A DNA stretch of 64,000 nt from Gnetum montanum (lineage: Eukaryota > Streptophyta > Gnetopsida > Gnetales > Gnetaceae): the NCBI GenBank assembly GCA_015680685.1, contig MNCI01023539.1:816366-880365 (forward strand), written 5' to 3'. The notes below the pieces were generated by a model. The model worked only from the letters and a program-made list of their open reading frames with translations. It did no database searches and was not told the origin of the DNA. A program made the translations under genes and the position numbers. This document shows, one piece after another, positions 1 to 14,404 of the stretch; within the stretch, counting starts at the first letter, position 1; each line of letters begins with the position of its first letter.

Positions 1-1956
1 GATGTAGAAGTCAATGCTATGTGTTGGGTTTTATGCTATGCTATCAAGATGATTCGATAAGTAATTGTGTAAAGTAGTCAAACCACCTCATCCATCCATC
101 TAAATCTCTAAATAAAAGGGTATTTTTTTCATGAAAGCAATTTGGTTCTTCTTTCATGAAACTAAAATCAATTAATGATCTCATGAAAGCAATTTGGTTC
201 TTCTTTCATAAAACTAAAATCAATTAATGATCATTGTACCTTGAAGAAAGAGGGAACGAGAAAGTCGGAATGGCAAAGGATGTGTGCTCAAGGGTACTTG
301 TTGGATTCTCTTCTTGACTTCCTTCATGTGGTTTATGATTTCTCATGGAACATATCATCACTCATCTATCAACCAATAAAAAGGAAGCTATGTCTTTACA
401 TGGCATGGTTCCCATTCAATAATTGAAAAAAAAACAATAATGGGAATTTAAAGCACACCCCTTAGACACAATAATGTGCTACAAGCACTAGTCATGGAGC
501 TAGAAAGACATGTTACCCATGCTTAAAGACTCCCCTCTAACTAAGGCCCTTCCTTCCTTCTTCTCTTTTCTTCTCCTTTTGGAGTGATGATTGTTCTTTG
601 TGGTGGTTTTGGACTCATGATGGTCAACAAAAAGGAACACATCAATGTAAGGACACTGTTAATGGTATGGACTTGGTCTGAAATTTGGATAGATAGTTAT
701 GATGATTATTTAAATCACACTTGACACAAGAACCTATTTCAGACATGGTAAAGCACCTTACATCCCCATCTCTGCAATCCCTACTTATTCCATTATTCAC
801 CTCATTGTTGCATGTGATTATGAGCCTAATGGTTTTGTGTAGTATGGTACAACATCCCAACCAAGGTAGTTGTGTGTTGTTTGAAACAAAGACATGATCT
901 ACATTTAACTTCTAGGTTACCCACAAACATCTCTAGAAGTCATTATGCAAAGGAACTATGGCAAGAGCCTTCTTTGGGGAGAACCCATTTGCATAACTTT
1001 TGTTGATCATGGCTTTGAACTAACCTTCACATCTTCTAGAACATCAGTGATGGTTTCTCTAAATTTATGCATGATTTTGGGACTACTTCTCACTAGTTTC
1101 AATTAATTTTTCCTACTTTTCTATTTCCATATTCTTCAAATTTAAAATTTCTTGATCATCTTGTGAATTAGACCTTTGGTTTTCATTCTTCAAAAATTTG
1201 TGCACTTTTGGAGTTACGCTTACTAGTCATGGGGGCTAGGAATGTCTGCTTTGAAATTTTTCTAACATCCAATTTTTGAACATTTTGGTAACTAATACTA
1301 ATTGACCAAAATAAGGTAAACAACTTGATGATTTTAGTTACCTCATAGCTTTGGGCATAGTACGCTATCATCACCTTGTACTTAAATGCAAAGTAAGGGA
1401 TCTGAAAAAGGTTAATTATTAAGGACAATTTACCAAAACTAATGTTGATCCTTTGGTGACTACAAGTGATGCTAAAATAAACACCTAAGGAAGAAGGTAT
1501 TTTGCTAGGCATGAAAACAAATCCAAGAGAGGAACAACAGAGGATATGCCCATGGACAAATAGTAGCACATACAGGATAATAGCTCAAACATCACATGAT
1601 TGCTTGATCCATGGAATGGTAAGAAGAATTTAGCCCATCCTTCAAGAACGTTTTGCATAACCAAATAAGCATCAACATAACAATCAGGGTTGGAAGTCTA
1701 CCACCGCTAGCAGCAACAAGAAGAATCACCTTCAATGGTTTTTTGAAAACCTTTGCAAATTTTGCAAACTTCAATGTTTGTCCTATCCTTTTGTTATTTT
1801 GTCTACATCGACCCAAATAAAATATTGTAATGTAGCACTTAGAGTCAATTAGTAGTTAGAGTCAGTCAATAATCTCATACCTTCCTAATATTTTGTAAAG
1901 AACTTGTTCCTTCTTTTGTTCACTTGAGAACGAGTTTTCATTCAATCATGGGGGTA
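1..1956 (+). other. Element A: 3' non-coding region of a truncated Athila-like LTR element
   Basis: No coding region is recognised. The stretch matches, block by block, the non-coding region that follows pol in D (59600-61454) and lies before ORF3 in B (26430-27830) and C (17880-19180). Shared landmarks are the segment around 240-320 (animal-like codons absent, words such as TGTGGATTC or TTGGATTCTC after a GGAATG run), the words AAAGCACACCCCTTAGAC at 451-468 and CTCTGCAATCCC at 771-782. It ends in the purine run ATGGGGGTA just before the 3' LTR, the expected polypurine tract. The 5' part of the element lies outside the window. Small open frames here, such as 241-426, are not supported by the alignment and are taken as chance. 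Confidence 0.7.
129..232 (+). repeat. Tandem duplication of a 52-bp unit
   Basis: Positions 129-180 and 181-232 are two adjacent copies differing by a single G/A change (CTTTCATGAAAC against CTTTCATAAAAC). It lies inside the non-coding tail of element A and is a simple local duplication. Confidence 0.9.
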
Positions 1957-2880
1957 TGATAAATCATGTTTTTCAAAGGCTAGAATATTGGGTATCTGAT
2001 ATCAAATATTCGATATTGAGGATCCAATATATCTGATATTAGGGATTTGATATCTTAGCCCCGATATCATAGCCAATGCTACGACATCATATATCCGATA
2101 TCATAGGATCCATGCCTTCCTATAACAACAACACTTGAATGCATGATTCATCCCATTCTTTTATCAATAAAGTAGCCAAACTCTTGTAGTTTTACTCCGT
2201 AGTCTTAGAGAATAGTTAGTGAGTGCCTATAGTGTGGATCTAAGTTAGTTGTACAGTATCTTATTCAAATGGCATTATACATTGACACATTCCATGAATG
2301 GAAATAAGATTGAGATTGATTCTTATTCATTGCAGCACTTTGACTTAGATTAAATTTACTTTTAATGCAATTTATATTTCATGTACCTAGTTAATATTTA
2401 CATTTCCATGTACATTGATAAACTGGCAGAATGAGCGCAACAAGTTTCAAGTATAAACACATATTCACTTGGTAATCCCAATATTGGTATTTCTTGGTTC
2501 ACCCAGTAGCGTAGCGCTTGGTAATCCTAGTAGTGGATACATGGGCTCAGTATGTGTATGACAAGCTAAAAACAAACACTCATCACTCATAGGCTAGTTT
2601 AGGCTTTAACTTTCATTGTTAATTAGATTAAATAATTAATTTCTCTATTATCGTTAAGAGTAGCATAAAAGCCAAAACAACGTCAACCATCATATGCCTC
2701 ACCTTGGACTAAATCATATGTGACAAAGCTACCACTAGTCCAAGTAGGAAGACAACGTCTTACGATCAATGCTTAACAATTTCGATGCCACAACTAGTTC
2801 CATCCATGAAATTTGACTGGATTGCACGTGAATGCTTGTGATTCATATGGTTGGGCGTAGGGACTACTCACCATTCATCA
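1957..2880 (+). repeat. 3' LTR of element A
   Basis: The LTR begins TGATAAATC right after the purine run ATGGGGGTA and ends ACCATTCATCA, so it has the usual TG...CA ends. Its middle and end match the LTRs of C, D and E: the stretch with TTGGTAACC/TAATCCCA-type words, the segment CTCACxTTGGACTAAA, and the end segment GTTGGGCGTAGGGACTAC. The U3 part (1986-2112) has about six GATATC or near-GATATC palindromes. No 5' partner is in the window, so no target duplication can be tested; the five bases after it are ATTAG. Confidence 0.85.
1986..2112 (+). promoter_or_regulatory. GATATC palindrome cluster in U3 of LTR A
   Basis: Copies include CTGATATCAAA, TCGATATTGA, CTGATATTAG, TTGATATCTT, CCGATATCAT (twice). 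The same kind of cluster lies at the equivalent place, before the TATA box, in the LTRs of C, D and E. A role as a transcription-factor site array is inferred only from position and repetition. Confidence 0.5.
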
Positions 2881-2949
2881 ATTAGGTATCTTCTTATTTA
2901 GTGGTTGCTATGTATAGATATTTTTGCACACATATTTTTCACATGAACT

Positions 2950-3330
2950 AAATGCTATGATATTTCTTTGTCTTATTGTTCAAGCTCTCTGCATGCAATT
3001 ACATTCTATATTCTTGAACACAATGCATGGAACTTTCTTCTTCTCTATCTATCCATGTTCATTTTGCTTGAAGATATCTAAGGATAGGTCTCTGATTTTA
3101 AGCTTAGCATTAATGATGCTTAGTCAAGCTCTTCGCATGATGATGAGAAACTTCTCTTTATAGTTGTCTACATGGATTACTAGAAACTCCATTGGGTAGG
3201 ACCACCTACTGATGGTGGTCATAATGTTCTTCATTTATTCCAAGGGAACAATGATGAGCTAATTTGTAAGCTCCAACTTGATGTTATGCTTTTTGAGTGG
3301 TAGTAGGTTCTATGCTTTTTACATCTCTTA
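2950..3330 (-). pseudogene. Remnant of a Ty3/gypsy aspartic protease region, antisense
   Basis: Read on the minus strand this gives NLLPLKKHNIKLELTN, then a match to the YGWSYPVDFLVI segment (here SRWSYPMEFLVI), then IIMRRA and INAKLKIRDLSLDIFKQNE. The same order occurs in the protease regions of D (36760-36900 and 38742-38936) and B (13500-13780). The catalytic D-S-G segment is not seen, so only the C-terminal half remains, with several stops. It is in the opposite orientation to its neighbours A and the copia remnant, so it is a separate insertion fragment. Confidence 0.6.
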
Positions 3331-3459
3331 GGATGTCAAATTAACTATGAAATGTAAGTCTAACAAAGCCTAACATGGTGCATTTTCTACAATGTATAAG
3401 TAAATGAGAAGGCTTTCAAGATCTATTCTTTTCAAAAGAGGGAGGAGTGTACAAGACAT

Positions 3460-4240
3460 GCTTGGTGGCTAAAGAATAATCTCAAAAGGAAGGTATTGAT
3501 TATGAAGTTTTTTCACTAGTGTTTAAACTAACCTCTAGAAGATGCCCTTTTTTTCATTTATGACTACTTTAGATCTAAACTAACCTCTATAAGATTTTTT
3601 TTGTCAATTTTGACTTCTTTAGATCTTGAACTTTAATAAATAGATGTCAAGCTTGCTTTTCTTGATGGATATATTGATGAAGAAATCTACATGTATAAGC
3701 TTGAAGGTTATATGGTTAAAGGCAAAGAAAATATGGTATGCCACTTACTAAAATCCTTGTGTAGGTTAAAACAAAGACTATAAGTGTAGCATAGATAGCC
3801 TCAATCCTTGAATTATTTGGCTTATGATGAGTGAATTTCTTGATTTGCATTGGGGCAACTAAATTCATCTTTTTCTATTGTTTTTCTTTTAAAAAATATT
3901 TATAAATTTAACCTCAAGATGTAGCATCTCTTCAAATTCACAAATCTTTGGACCCAATGTCCAAATTGATGTAAAAACTAGTTAGTACAACTAACCAAAT
4001 AGACCTTTAATGATCCTTGTATATACCCCACAAAACCTACTCAAGCCTTTTTAATATTGCTATTGTAGGTAGCTAATATGTCAATGGTAAGAAATAACAT
4101 GCAAGAGATCTCATTTTAAGATCAAAAATCTCAATGCACCTAAGAAAATTTTGGGCATGGAAATTAAACAAGATTAAAAAGGTAAGATATTATAGCTAAT
4201 TCAATTTGCATATGTTAAGAAGGGACTTAAAAATTTTAAA
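3460..4240 (+). pseudogene. Ty1/copia reverse transcriptase remnant
   Basis: Hand translation gives KGIDYEVFSLVFKLT, then DVKLAFLDGYIDEEIYM followed by KLEGYMVKGKENMVCHLLKSL and a LKQ, which is the classic copia order (KGIDYxETFSPVxK, DVKxAFLNGxLxEEIYM, QPEGF, VCxLxKSLYGLKQ). A second block at about 4075-4235 reads LNAPKKILGMEI and AYVKKGLKNF, matching the copia segment DLGxAKxILGMEI...YxxKVLxxF. The YVDD block that should lie between the two is missing. Stops and frame changes occur throughout, so it is dead. No LTRs are seen for it. Confidence 0.7.
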
Positions 4241-4570
4241 AAATTTTAATATCCACAACTTAAAAGTGTTGGAATATAGTAATGCTAACAATATCAGCTA
4301 CTAGACTTTCCTATAAGATTCTAGTAATTGGAAAATAATTCTAGATTCAATGATCTTAGGTTAACTCGAAAACAACCACATGTATAAATTAGGATCAAGT
4401 TTAATGTAATTGACCATTTGGGTGTTTTGCCCCACTTTGTTAGGGGCTCAAACTTACTTATTATAACAAAGAAACATGAATAACAAAATATGAATGCTTA
4501 AATGGATGCTAAATATTACCCAAAAAAAAAAGGATAAATTCTATAGTTCACGTGTCAAGAAAAGATTTGG
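4241..4570. other. AT-rich stretch with no recognised feature
   Basis: I see no long reading frame, repeat unit or LTR end here. It separates the copia remnant from the possible LINE tail. Confidence 0.5.
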
Positions 4571-4865
4571 AATGGCTCTTATTGTTGATAAGCTACAAGA
4601 ATGACATCTTAAATAATTTGATCATGTCTAAAGAAAAGATTGCCATATCACAATTCACATAAGCTACAAGAATGACATTTTAAATGGTTTGATCATGTCC
4701 AAAAAATAACAGATATTGAGCCTTTTCAAAAAATGTTACCACACCATAGTTCAAGAAAGCTTTAGAGAACAAGACCTAACAAGACAGAAAGAAACAATTA
4801 TAGATGGATAAAAATTTAGTCAAATGGCAGTACAAAACCTTGAAAATGATCCCATACTTGTAGAA
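4571..4865 (+). pseudogene. Possible LINE-type reverse transcriptase C-terminal tail
   Basis: The frame around 4575-4635 reads IVDKLQE, stop, HLK, stop, FDHV, which resembles the I-x-D-K-x-R-x-x-x-L-R-W-F-G-H-V tail motif of non-LTR reverse transcriptases. The same motif recurs at about 4667-4716 (agctacaagaatgacat both times), so the motif itself is duplicated with 79-bp spacing. Further on, a segment with RPNKTERNN...WI resembles the RGRPxxTW motif. Several stops are present. The match is short and the call is tentative. Confidence 0.35.
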
Positions 4866-5043
4866 AAGACTAGGCTAGAATGATCATGATAATATTGAGT
4901 ACCTATTAACTGATAGCTAGGGAATTACATATTTATATATAAACTTAAACTGGTTCAACTGCAAATAATTTTGTCACGGAATATACAGAACCAGAGTAAG
5001 ACGTTACATGAATTATTATATCTTTGCAGTCAACTTGTGTTGC

Positions 5044-8039
<2,996 letters not shown>

Positions 8040-8633
8040 TAACCCAAATCAGAAAACCTGCAACAAAAGCACTTTTAAACTAACAATTTGGAGGTTTAAG
8101 ATAAAAACTATAAAAGTCTCCTTAGAAACCCTGGTCATTTTACAAAGCGTCACTAGTACAAGAATCTCCAAAACTACTCTATGAGACAGATCCAAGAGTT
8201 TCTCAATAAACCCAAGTAAAAAGTCAGTTTCAATTACAGACAAAACATAAACCGAGCGTTCTTAAAAAGAAGTAACATTCAAGTAATGTCATGACAGCTG
8301 ACTGGGCATTTTTACTTGTTGGTTACACAGCCAAGACGGAATTGCAGAGATGTCCGAAATATCTCAGACAAATCACGGAGAATTCAACACTTACTCAAGA
8401 ATTGAGCAGCAATCTCTTACTTGTTGCCCAGCTCTGCTGCTAAGCCTAATCAACCTGACTTCGTTTCTATGCTACCAAAACTCTGCACCAGTGGTTTCTC
8501 GGCTTTCCACGATATCTTGTGGACTCTACACTGTTGTAAACTTTCAACCTTTCTGCACACTCACCAGAAAATTCCACTACGCTCACTTCTTATTTTCTTG
8601 CCTTGCATCTAAGAGAATCCTCTGCTACCAATC
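8040..8633 (-). promoter_or_regulatory. 5' flank of the reductase gene, possible leader intron
   Basis: Just upstream of the ATG the minus strand reads a pyrimidine-rich run ending TTGTTGCAG at about 8056-8064, followed by GTTTTCTGATTTGGG and the start codon. This looks like a 3' splice site, so a 5' leader intron is possible. No clear TATA box can be placed. A plus-strand open frame at 8350-8688 has no recognisable content. Confidence 0.3.
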
Positions 8634-8940
8634 AAATAATTACACGTTTCGAAACGTCACCTCATCATCACTATCCGCTTTATTCTAAAAGTCCTCTGCC
8701 AAATATTGCGTTGGATCGATAAAAAACAATATCCCCCGGCATGGTAGGCCATTACCATGTCTGATAACAGAATCTTTCAAATAATTGTAGGCTCAGAAAC
8801 ATCACCTCATCATCATAACTATCACCTCATTATCATAACTTTATTTCAACACTCTTGGTCAAAAAGCCAAGTTGCACTGACAAAAAACAAAATCCCGCTG
8901 ACATGGGGGACCAATCACCATGAGTAATGATCATAAGAAA
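8634..8940. repeat. Imperfect direct duplication of about 150 bp upstream of the reductase gene
   Basis: Unit one (8634-8778) and unit two (8779-8940) both begin AAATAATT, then share ACCTCATCATCA, then AAAAAACAA-AATCCC, then CATGG, then ATTACCATG or ATCACCATG. Unit two also contains a second small copy of CACCTCATTATCATAACT. It lies about 0.6-0.9 kb upstream of the ATG, where it could alter promoter content. Confidence 0.75.
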
Positions 8941-9439
8941 CAAAAGCCACTAACATGGGTGATAATATAATAATCTACCATTAATATGGTGGAGTTCAGT
9001 GGTTGGGAACGACAAATACGTCGGTGCTTATATTAATTCTTCGATCCTTTCATCTTTCATTTCTACGGAGGATCATTACACCGTAAAAATAAAATCTTAG
9101 CGAAATTCTTCAACGTCTTACATTTAATAGATGGGGTAGCATATACGCAATAGTCAGGTATCATGCATGGTAGGTATATATACATTATTCATAATAAAAG
9201 CATATCCTTATGGTAAGATAGGATAGGTTTGATAAGACAAGCAAGTGTCCCACCATTGATAATTAATGCTTACTATCCCTAGCCTCACAATGTCATATCC
9301 CTTGACCTAACCCTCTTCTTCAACATTGCCTAACTTAACCTAGGTTAGATAACAAGAATAGACATGGAAATCAATATGCAAAAGATAATCATGAAAAAAT
9401 TATGCATCACCTTATCTAATACTGATATTTTATTACATT
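8941..9439. other. Intergenic stretch with no recognised feature
   Basis: AT-rich sequence without long frames. I see no repeat ends or promoter signals I would defend. Confidence 0.5.
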
Positions 9440-9810
9440 TGTGTAGACCCAAAGGACAAATGAACTTGTGCAAAATACATTAGTATTCATAAATTCCAAG
9501 TACAATAGATGTGTTCCATATTCATGTAACTTAAAGACATTTCCTATATAATTCCCTAAAATTAATGGTGGTAGTTTGAATAGCTCATATAAAGACTAAC
9601 TAGAAGTGTGTCATTTTCGTCTAAAGAAGTTGTTCCACAACATTCTAATAATACATGTTGCTCATCTTCTACCACTTGTAGTAAACACAGTCAACATATT
9701 ATATCTTCATGTTGATCATTATTCCATCTTCTAATTTTTACTTGAACATGATGTGATCCCATTCTTACTTTACTAATTAGTGCTCTTATGGATATTGGAA
9801 TTATTGCATA
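9440..9810 (-). pseudogene. Zinc-binding C-terminal segment of a reverse-transcriptase-type protein, remnant
   Basis: On the minus strand, from about 9800 downward, the frame reads RALISKVRMGSHHVQVKIRR, then WNNDQHEDIIC, stop, LC, then VVEDEQHVLLEC. This is the pattern R-x-x-R-x-G-S-H-x-L...W...C-x-x-C...EDExHxLxxC found at the C-terminus of some non-LTR reverse-transcriptase and related transposon proteins. One stop falls between the first pair of cysteines. The frame then decays towards 9440. It is cut by the left end of element B at 9831, and I find no matching continuation after 31967. The family call is from memory of the motif only. Confidence 0.45.
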
Positions 9811-9830
9811 TAGATATTTTGTTTCATCAT

Positions 9831-10687
9831 TAATGAATAGTCTTAAGTTAAATGTGTCAATGTGACAGTATCAACGCATTAGCATTGACATAGGGTTAGT
9901 TACGTCAATGTTGATGTAGAGACAACAAGTGCCTATATAAATACATGCACCAACTGCACTTATGATACCATTTTAGTCATGGTTATAGTGAAGCTTTTGC
10001 AGTTTGTTTCCATAACACTTAGGGTTTATTACCAAGTGCCTGTAGTGTGAACTTAGATTGATTGACCGAAATCTTATTCGAGTGATCATGTGCCTAGATA
10101 CATTTTCATACATAACAATAAGATCAAGATCAGTTTACCTTCATTGCAGCCCTTACCTTTGTATAAATCTTTCTTTAATTGCAATTTATTTTCCTTGTTC
10201 TTTTACTTCATATGCACTTAGTTAATCATTTATGTTTCATCGTAAAATAGTTATAGCAACATAAGTATGACTAGTTTTAAACATAACACATAACATCTTG
10301 TAATTCTAGCAACATTCTTACTTGGTTTACCTAGTATTAATCACTTAATAACCCAATGGTGATTACATGAACTTGGAATGTGTATGGCAAACCAAAAATA
10401 AATGACTATTTCCTAAGATAGCTTAGCTTTTAATTTTTGCATAAAATTAATTTTAGAATCAATATGTACATTTTAATATGGCTATAGTGACATCAATATC
10501 ACGTGCCTCAATTATAGTTAACCTTATATACTAGAGCCACATAAGTGTAATTAGGAAGACAAGAACTTACAATCAAACAATCAATTATCTAGTCATCATG
10601 CTAGTTTAGTATAATGATTATGATCAAGTCGCTTGTTTATGTTCATGATTTATTTGGTTAGGTGTTGGGACTACTTACCACTCATCA
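9831..10687 (+). repeat. 5' LTR of element B
   Basis: Begins TAATGAATAGTCTTAAGTT, the same as the 3' LTR at 31159, and ends CTCATCA. TATA-like CTATATAAATAC lies at 9933-9944. Unlike the other elements, its U3 (9845-9920) has repeated TTGACA, ATTGACA, TCAATGT and TGTTGAT words rather than GATATC. Confidence 0.92.
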
Positions 10688-10688
10688 T

Positions 10689-10707
10689 TGGTATCATTGT
10701 TGGGGAC
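10689..10707 (+). other. Primer binding site of element B
   Basis: TGGTATCATTGTTGGGGAC starts one base after the LTR. It matches the usual Athila-type site TGGCGCCGTTGCCGGGGAC at 13 of 19 positions, and all six differences are C-to-T or G-to-A, as expected from decay of methylated cytosine. Confidence 0.8.
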
Positions 10708-11699
10708 TAGTTGTAGTAATCTAGATAATTATAATCATTTAGGATTGTTGTTCAAACTAATGATTTATCATTCAAAAAATAATATTTTTTATTTCTACAC
10801 ACACAAAAATTGAAATTATCGTCTTCTCGTAGGGTTGATTTCCCACTTGTTGATGATTCTAAAAGGGAACATGAGAAAACAATTGAGAATAGAGACAATG
10901 TACCCCAAAAAGTTAAAGTTGTCTACCAACATCTAGATCCTTACTATTCAAACTTCACATTCATCCTTCACTAGGATGATCAATTATGATGAAGGAACTT
11001 GGATGGCAACATTGTGTAATTCCATTGATGTTCATGGTAGCATTGACAAGAGCTAAACCTAAAGTAGCTACCAATGATTATAAGATAACTAATGAGATGT
11101 CCAAGCCCTATTAGCCTACTAAAGCCTAATTTTGAAAAGATCATTTCATGGAGGCACAACATGAAGCTACTAGGGGAAAGATGGCCACCATTTTATTCAC
11201 ATCACAATCTGAAAAGGAGGATACTAATTATTAATCTAACAAATCTCTTCATCAAGATCCTCCCCCCTTCAATATAGATGGCATGACAAATTTATTGTTA
11301 CATTAATCCTTGGTAACCAACAATGAAAAATGGAGAGTAGAATCCAACATAAGGAGGACCTTCAAGCCTAGGTCTTCTAGTAGGCCACGTAGAGATAATG
11401 AAAGTAAGTTAGGATAACTTTCCTAGTTCTCCATCATTTTCTTCCTCATCATTATTAACCTCTAACAAGAATGAGCGTGGCCAAGTAAGAAGAGGAATGG
11501 CAAATGACCTAGTGGAAACAACCAAAGAAACCATAGTAGAGGTAGGAAGTGGATGTGATTAAGAGATAGGACATAGACATGAAAGAAGGCATTACAGAGA
11601 ACACTGAAGAGGACATGGTCATCATAGAGGTCATAAGAAAAGAGATGATTGTGATCAGCCCCTACTTGCTACTAGAAAAATGATCAATATAAGGAAGGC
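10708..11699 (+). other. Leader and decayed gag N-terminus of element B
   Basis: No continuous frame is seen. Polar, R/H/D-rich frames near 11480-11650 resemble the R/H/D-rich N-terminal gag region of D (34630-34900), so this is probably leader plus gag start. Confidence 0.5.
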
Positions 11700-13380
11700 C
11701 ATGTACATTCCAACTAGGCATTAGAGGAATAGCATGCTCAAATGACTAAACATGAATAATATCCCTAAGTTTGAAGGAGAATTTAATGTTTATCTACAAC
11801 ATCATTTTCAAACTTCCTATGATGCTTACATCTTACAAAATATTGAAAATGAATGGCAAAAGTTGAAGCTATTCCCCAAGATACATATCAAGGAAGCTAA
11901 AAGTTGGTACCAATCCTTGAAATTAGAATCTATCAAGTGACAGACTATGATGTTGAAACACTTTAATAACAAATACCAAACATACTTCAAAGTGTCTAGC
12001 TTAAGGAAACATATTTAAGGGTAAAAGTAGAGTAACCATGAATCCCTTAATGCAACCTTGGGTAAATATTACTCTCTACTACATAGATGTGTCAACCTTA
12101 GCTTCCCTCAAAAGGAACAACTAAGGCATATCATAGATGGGCTAAGGAACAAAACTAGAGAGACTACTGGGGTCAATGCCCAAGAAATACTTTTAAAGAT
12201 GAGGGCTCATCAAATCTAATGGTTAATTAATCAAATGATAAGAGAGGAATGATAACTTAAGAAATGAGACACGACTAAGGATTACAATAAGGATTCATCA
12301 CTTCATAAGAAGGAGGTCTGTCTCTACGTACTAGAAAAGGAGGCACCATTAGAAGAGGTGGTCTAGCAAAATAATTTATTGATCCAAAATTTATTCTTAA
12401 AATTTTAACTAAGGTTAATAAAATATGGGAGTCAATTAATGAAAATTTTTAATTGACATTAAAAATTATAAAGGAAAAATCAGAGTAAGATAAAGCTAGA
12501 AACAAAGATAAAAGAAAGAGAAAAGACATAGGAAAGAACTACTACTAGTAGAAAGGAAAAGCAACTTTAGTTGAGAAGGTTGTAAACTAATATTTAGATG
12601 ATGATGGTTATGGTATATGCTAGTACAAACATCTTGAAGGTCACTACCCTATTATGTTGCATATTCAAAAGTGTGGGGCTTATGTCTTAAATCTAAAATT
12701 CATCAAAAGGCAAATGTCTAGGAGGCTATCTTATCCTCAAGGCAACTATAAGAAGCCCTATCATCAACAATAGTATAATCTTAGTGGGACATTACTACTA
12801 CCTTAAGAATATTATCACCAATAGTGTCAAAACCCATAGTTGTAGGGGATGTCATCACCAAGACAATAGTATCCCTTTAGGCAACTTGATCCTTATTAGT
12901 GTTATATCCAACAACTTGTGTCACTAAGTGGCTCTATTGTCCATGCTCTTGCTCATTATTACTAGCCTCTAGAGTACCATATACCTTCCACTTCATGGAC
13001 CAAGTCTTCCTCATATGCTTCTCATCTTCACTACCACTCTCAACCATATGCTCTTGATCCTTTGCCACCTACTCTATTGTTACAAGGCAAAACTCCTCTA
13101 ATGCCATAACAATGAAATGTTATGCAAGCTATAAATATACAAGTGGATGATAGCTCAAGCAATTTTGAGTGTAAGCTCCAAAAGCACTCATTCTTTACAC
13201 TTGTCAACCCATCTAAACCTATGCAAGCATCTATGACTATGGACCCTACACCTACTTCATTCTAAATCATACAAGAAATGTCTTCAAACATAAACAACCA
13301 TGTATAAACAGTCATGTTGACCCATGTTGTGACTAACTGTATAAAAGTAGATAATATTCCTAGGAAACTAACTAATCCTA
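11700..13380 (+). pseudogene. gag of element B
   Basis: The core (about 11752-12250) reads NIPKFEGEFNVYLQHHFQT, then WQKLKLFPKIHIKEAKSWYQ, then LLHRCVNLSFPQKEQLRHII, then DGLRNKTRETTGVNA. This is the retrotransposon gag fold (F-x-G...W...LFP...A..WY). The equivalent blocks in C (15955-16385) and D (35040-35590) align directly. A Cys/His patch reading YKHLEGHYPIMLHIQ lies near 12625-12665, followed by a Pro/Tyr/Ser-rich tail. Stops and frameshifts occur throughout. Gag would form the virus-like particle. Confidence 0.8.
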
Positions 13381-13795
13381 GAAGCCCCTCTCATTTATTT
13401 ATAGATTCTAGGAAATGCATCTTGCAAGGTTCTACTCGACTCTGGATTTGAAATGAACTTGATCTCTCAAGAGATGTACCAACCTAGAACCTATCAAAAT
13501 TGAAGAAGTATAACATCAAGTTAGAGCTTGTAGACTAATCCATCACAATGCCTTTGGGATTGGTAGAATACATTATAACCACCATTAGTGGATGGTCATA
13601 TCCTACTAATTTTCTTATGATCCATGTGAACAAAAATAAGAGGAAATTTCCCATAATTATAACAATATCATAGTTAAGCATTATCAATTCCAAACTAGGA
13701 ATCAGAGATTTATCTTTGAAGATCTTTAAGGAGAATAAGCATGGACAAGTCAAGAAGAAGAAAGATTCATGCATTATGTATAATCACACTAGATG
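13381..13795 (+). pseudogene. Aspartic protease region of element B
   Basis: The frame reads CKVLLDSGFEMNLIS, which keeps the catalytic D-S-G, then YNIKLELVD, stop, SITMPLGLVEYIITTIS and GWSYPTNFLMI, then LGIRDLSLKIFKENKHGQVK. D has the same order. The frame contains stops. Confidence 0.8.
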
Positions 13796-14404
13796 CAATT
13801 ACATGTAGAAAATCTAGGCAATTAGATAAAGAGCCATCATAACATGCATATCATATGAAGAATTAGTGTATGTCCTAAGGTATTTATATGTAGCATCCAT
13901 TAAGCAAGAAAGCACCCAGGGGTTGATAACTGATGAGAGCTACTCACCAACTCATATGTTGAGGAGTTAGATAAGATGGATGATATGAAGTAGTAACTCT
14001 TCCAAATAATGCAAATGTAGGTTGAAGAAGATATCAATTACGAGGAGTTGAAGATTCTAGAATAACATGTGCCAAAGCCAATAAAACTAAAGAAATTATT
14101 AGGATCACTACAATATGTTTTTCTTCGAAATGGCATGCTAGTAATCCTCAATGTAAAGCTAACAAAGGAACAAAAGAAAAAGTTGCTAGAAGTTGTAAAT
14201 AAATAACCCACAACATTTACATTGTCCAAGGATGATATCATTGGAATTGATCCACGTGTATGCCAACATCGCATATACATAGATCTTGCAGTAAAGCCCA
14301 GGCATCCACCATAGCAGTTAAATCCAAAATTGAGGCAAGAGAAAAATTAAAAAGCTCTTGAGAGTTAGGTTCATCTATCATATAAAAGATATTGAGTAGG
14401 TAAG
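13796..14404 (+). pseudogene. Protease-to-reverse-transcriptase linker and start of RT, element B, first part
   Basis: From about 14145 the frame reads LTKEQKKKLLEVVNK, stop, PTTFTLSKDDIIGID, and P-x-V-C-Q-H-R-I, matching the segment just before the RT domain in plant gypsy elements. The RT start resembling L-L-x-x-G-F-I-x-x-x-x-x-S-x-W-V is cut at 14404 by element C and resumes at 23655-23660. Confidence 0.7.

Noticed and set aside
1986-2112. CRISPR-like or satellite array of GATATC words
   Set aside because: Units are only 6-12 bases with irregular spacing in a plant LTR promoter; no repeat-spacer form.
8350-8688. 112-codon plus-strand frame upstream of the reductase
   Set aside because: No motif, lies in the promoter and duplication region of the opposite-strand gene; composition looks random.
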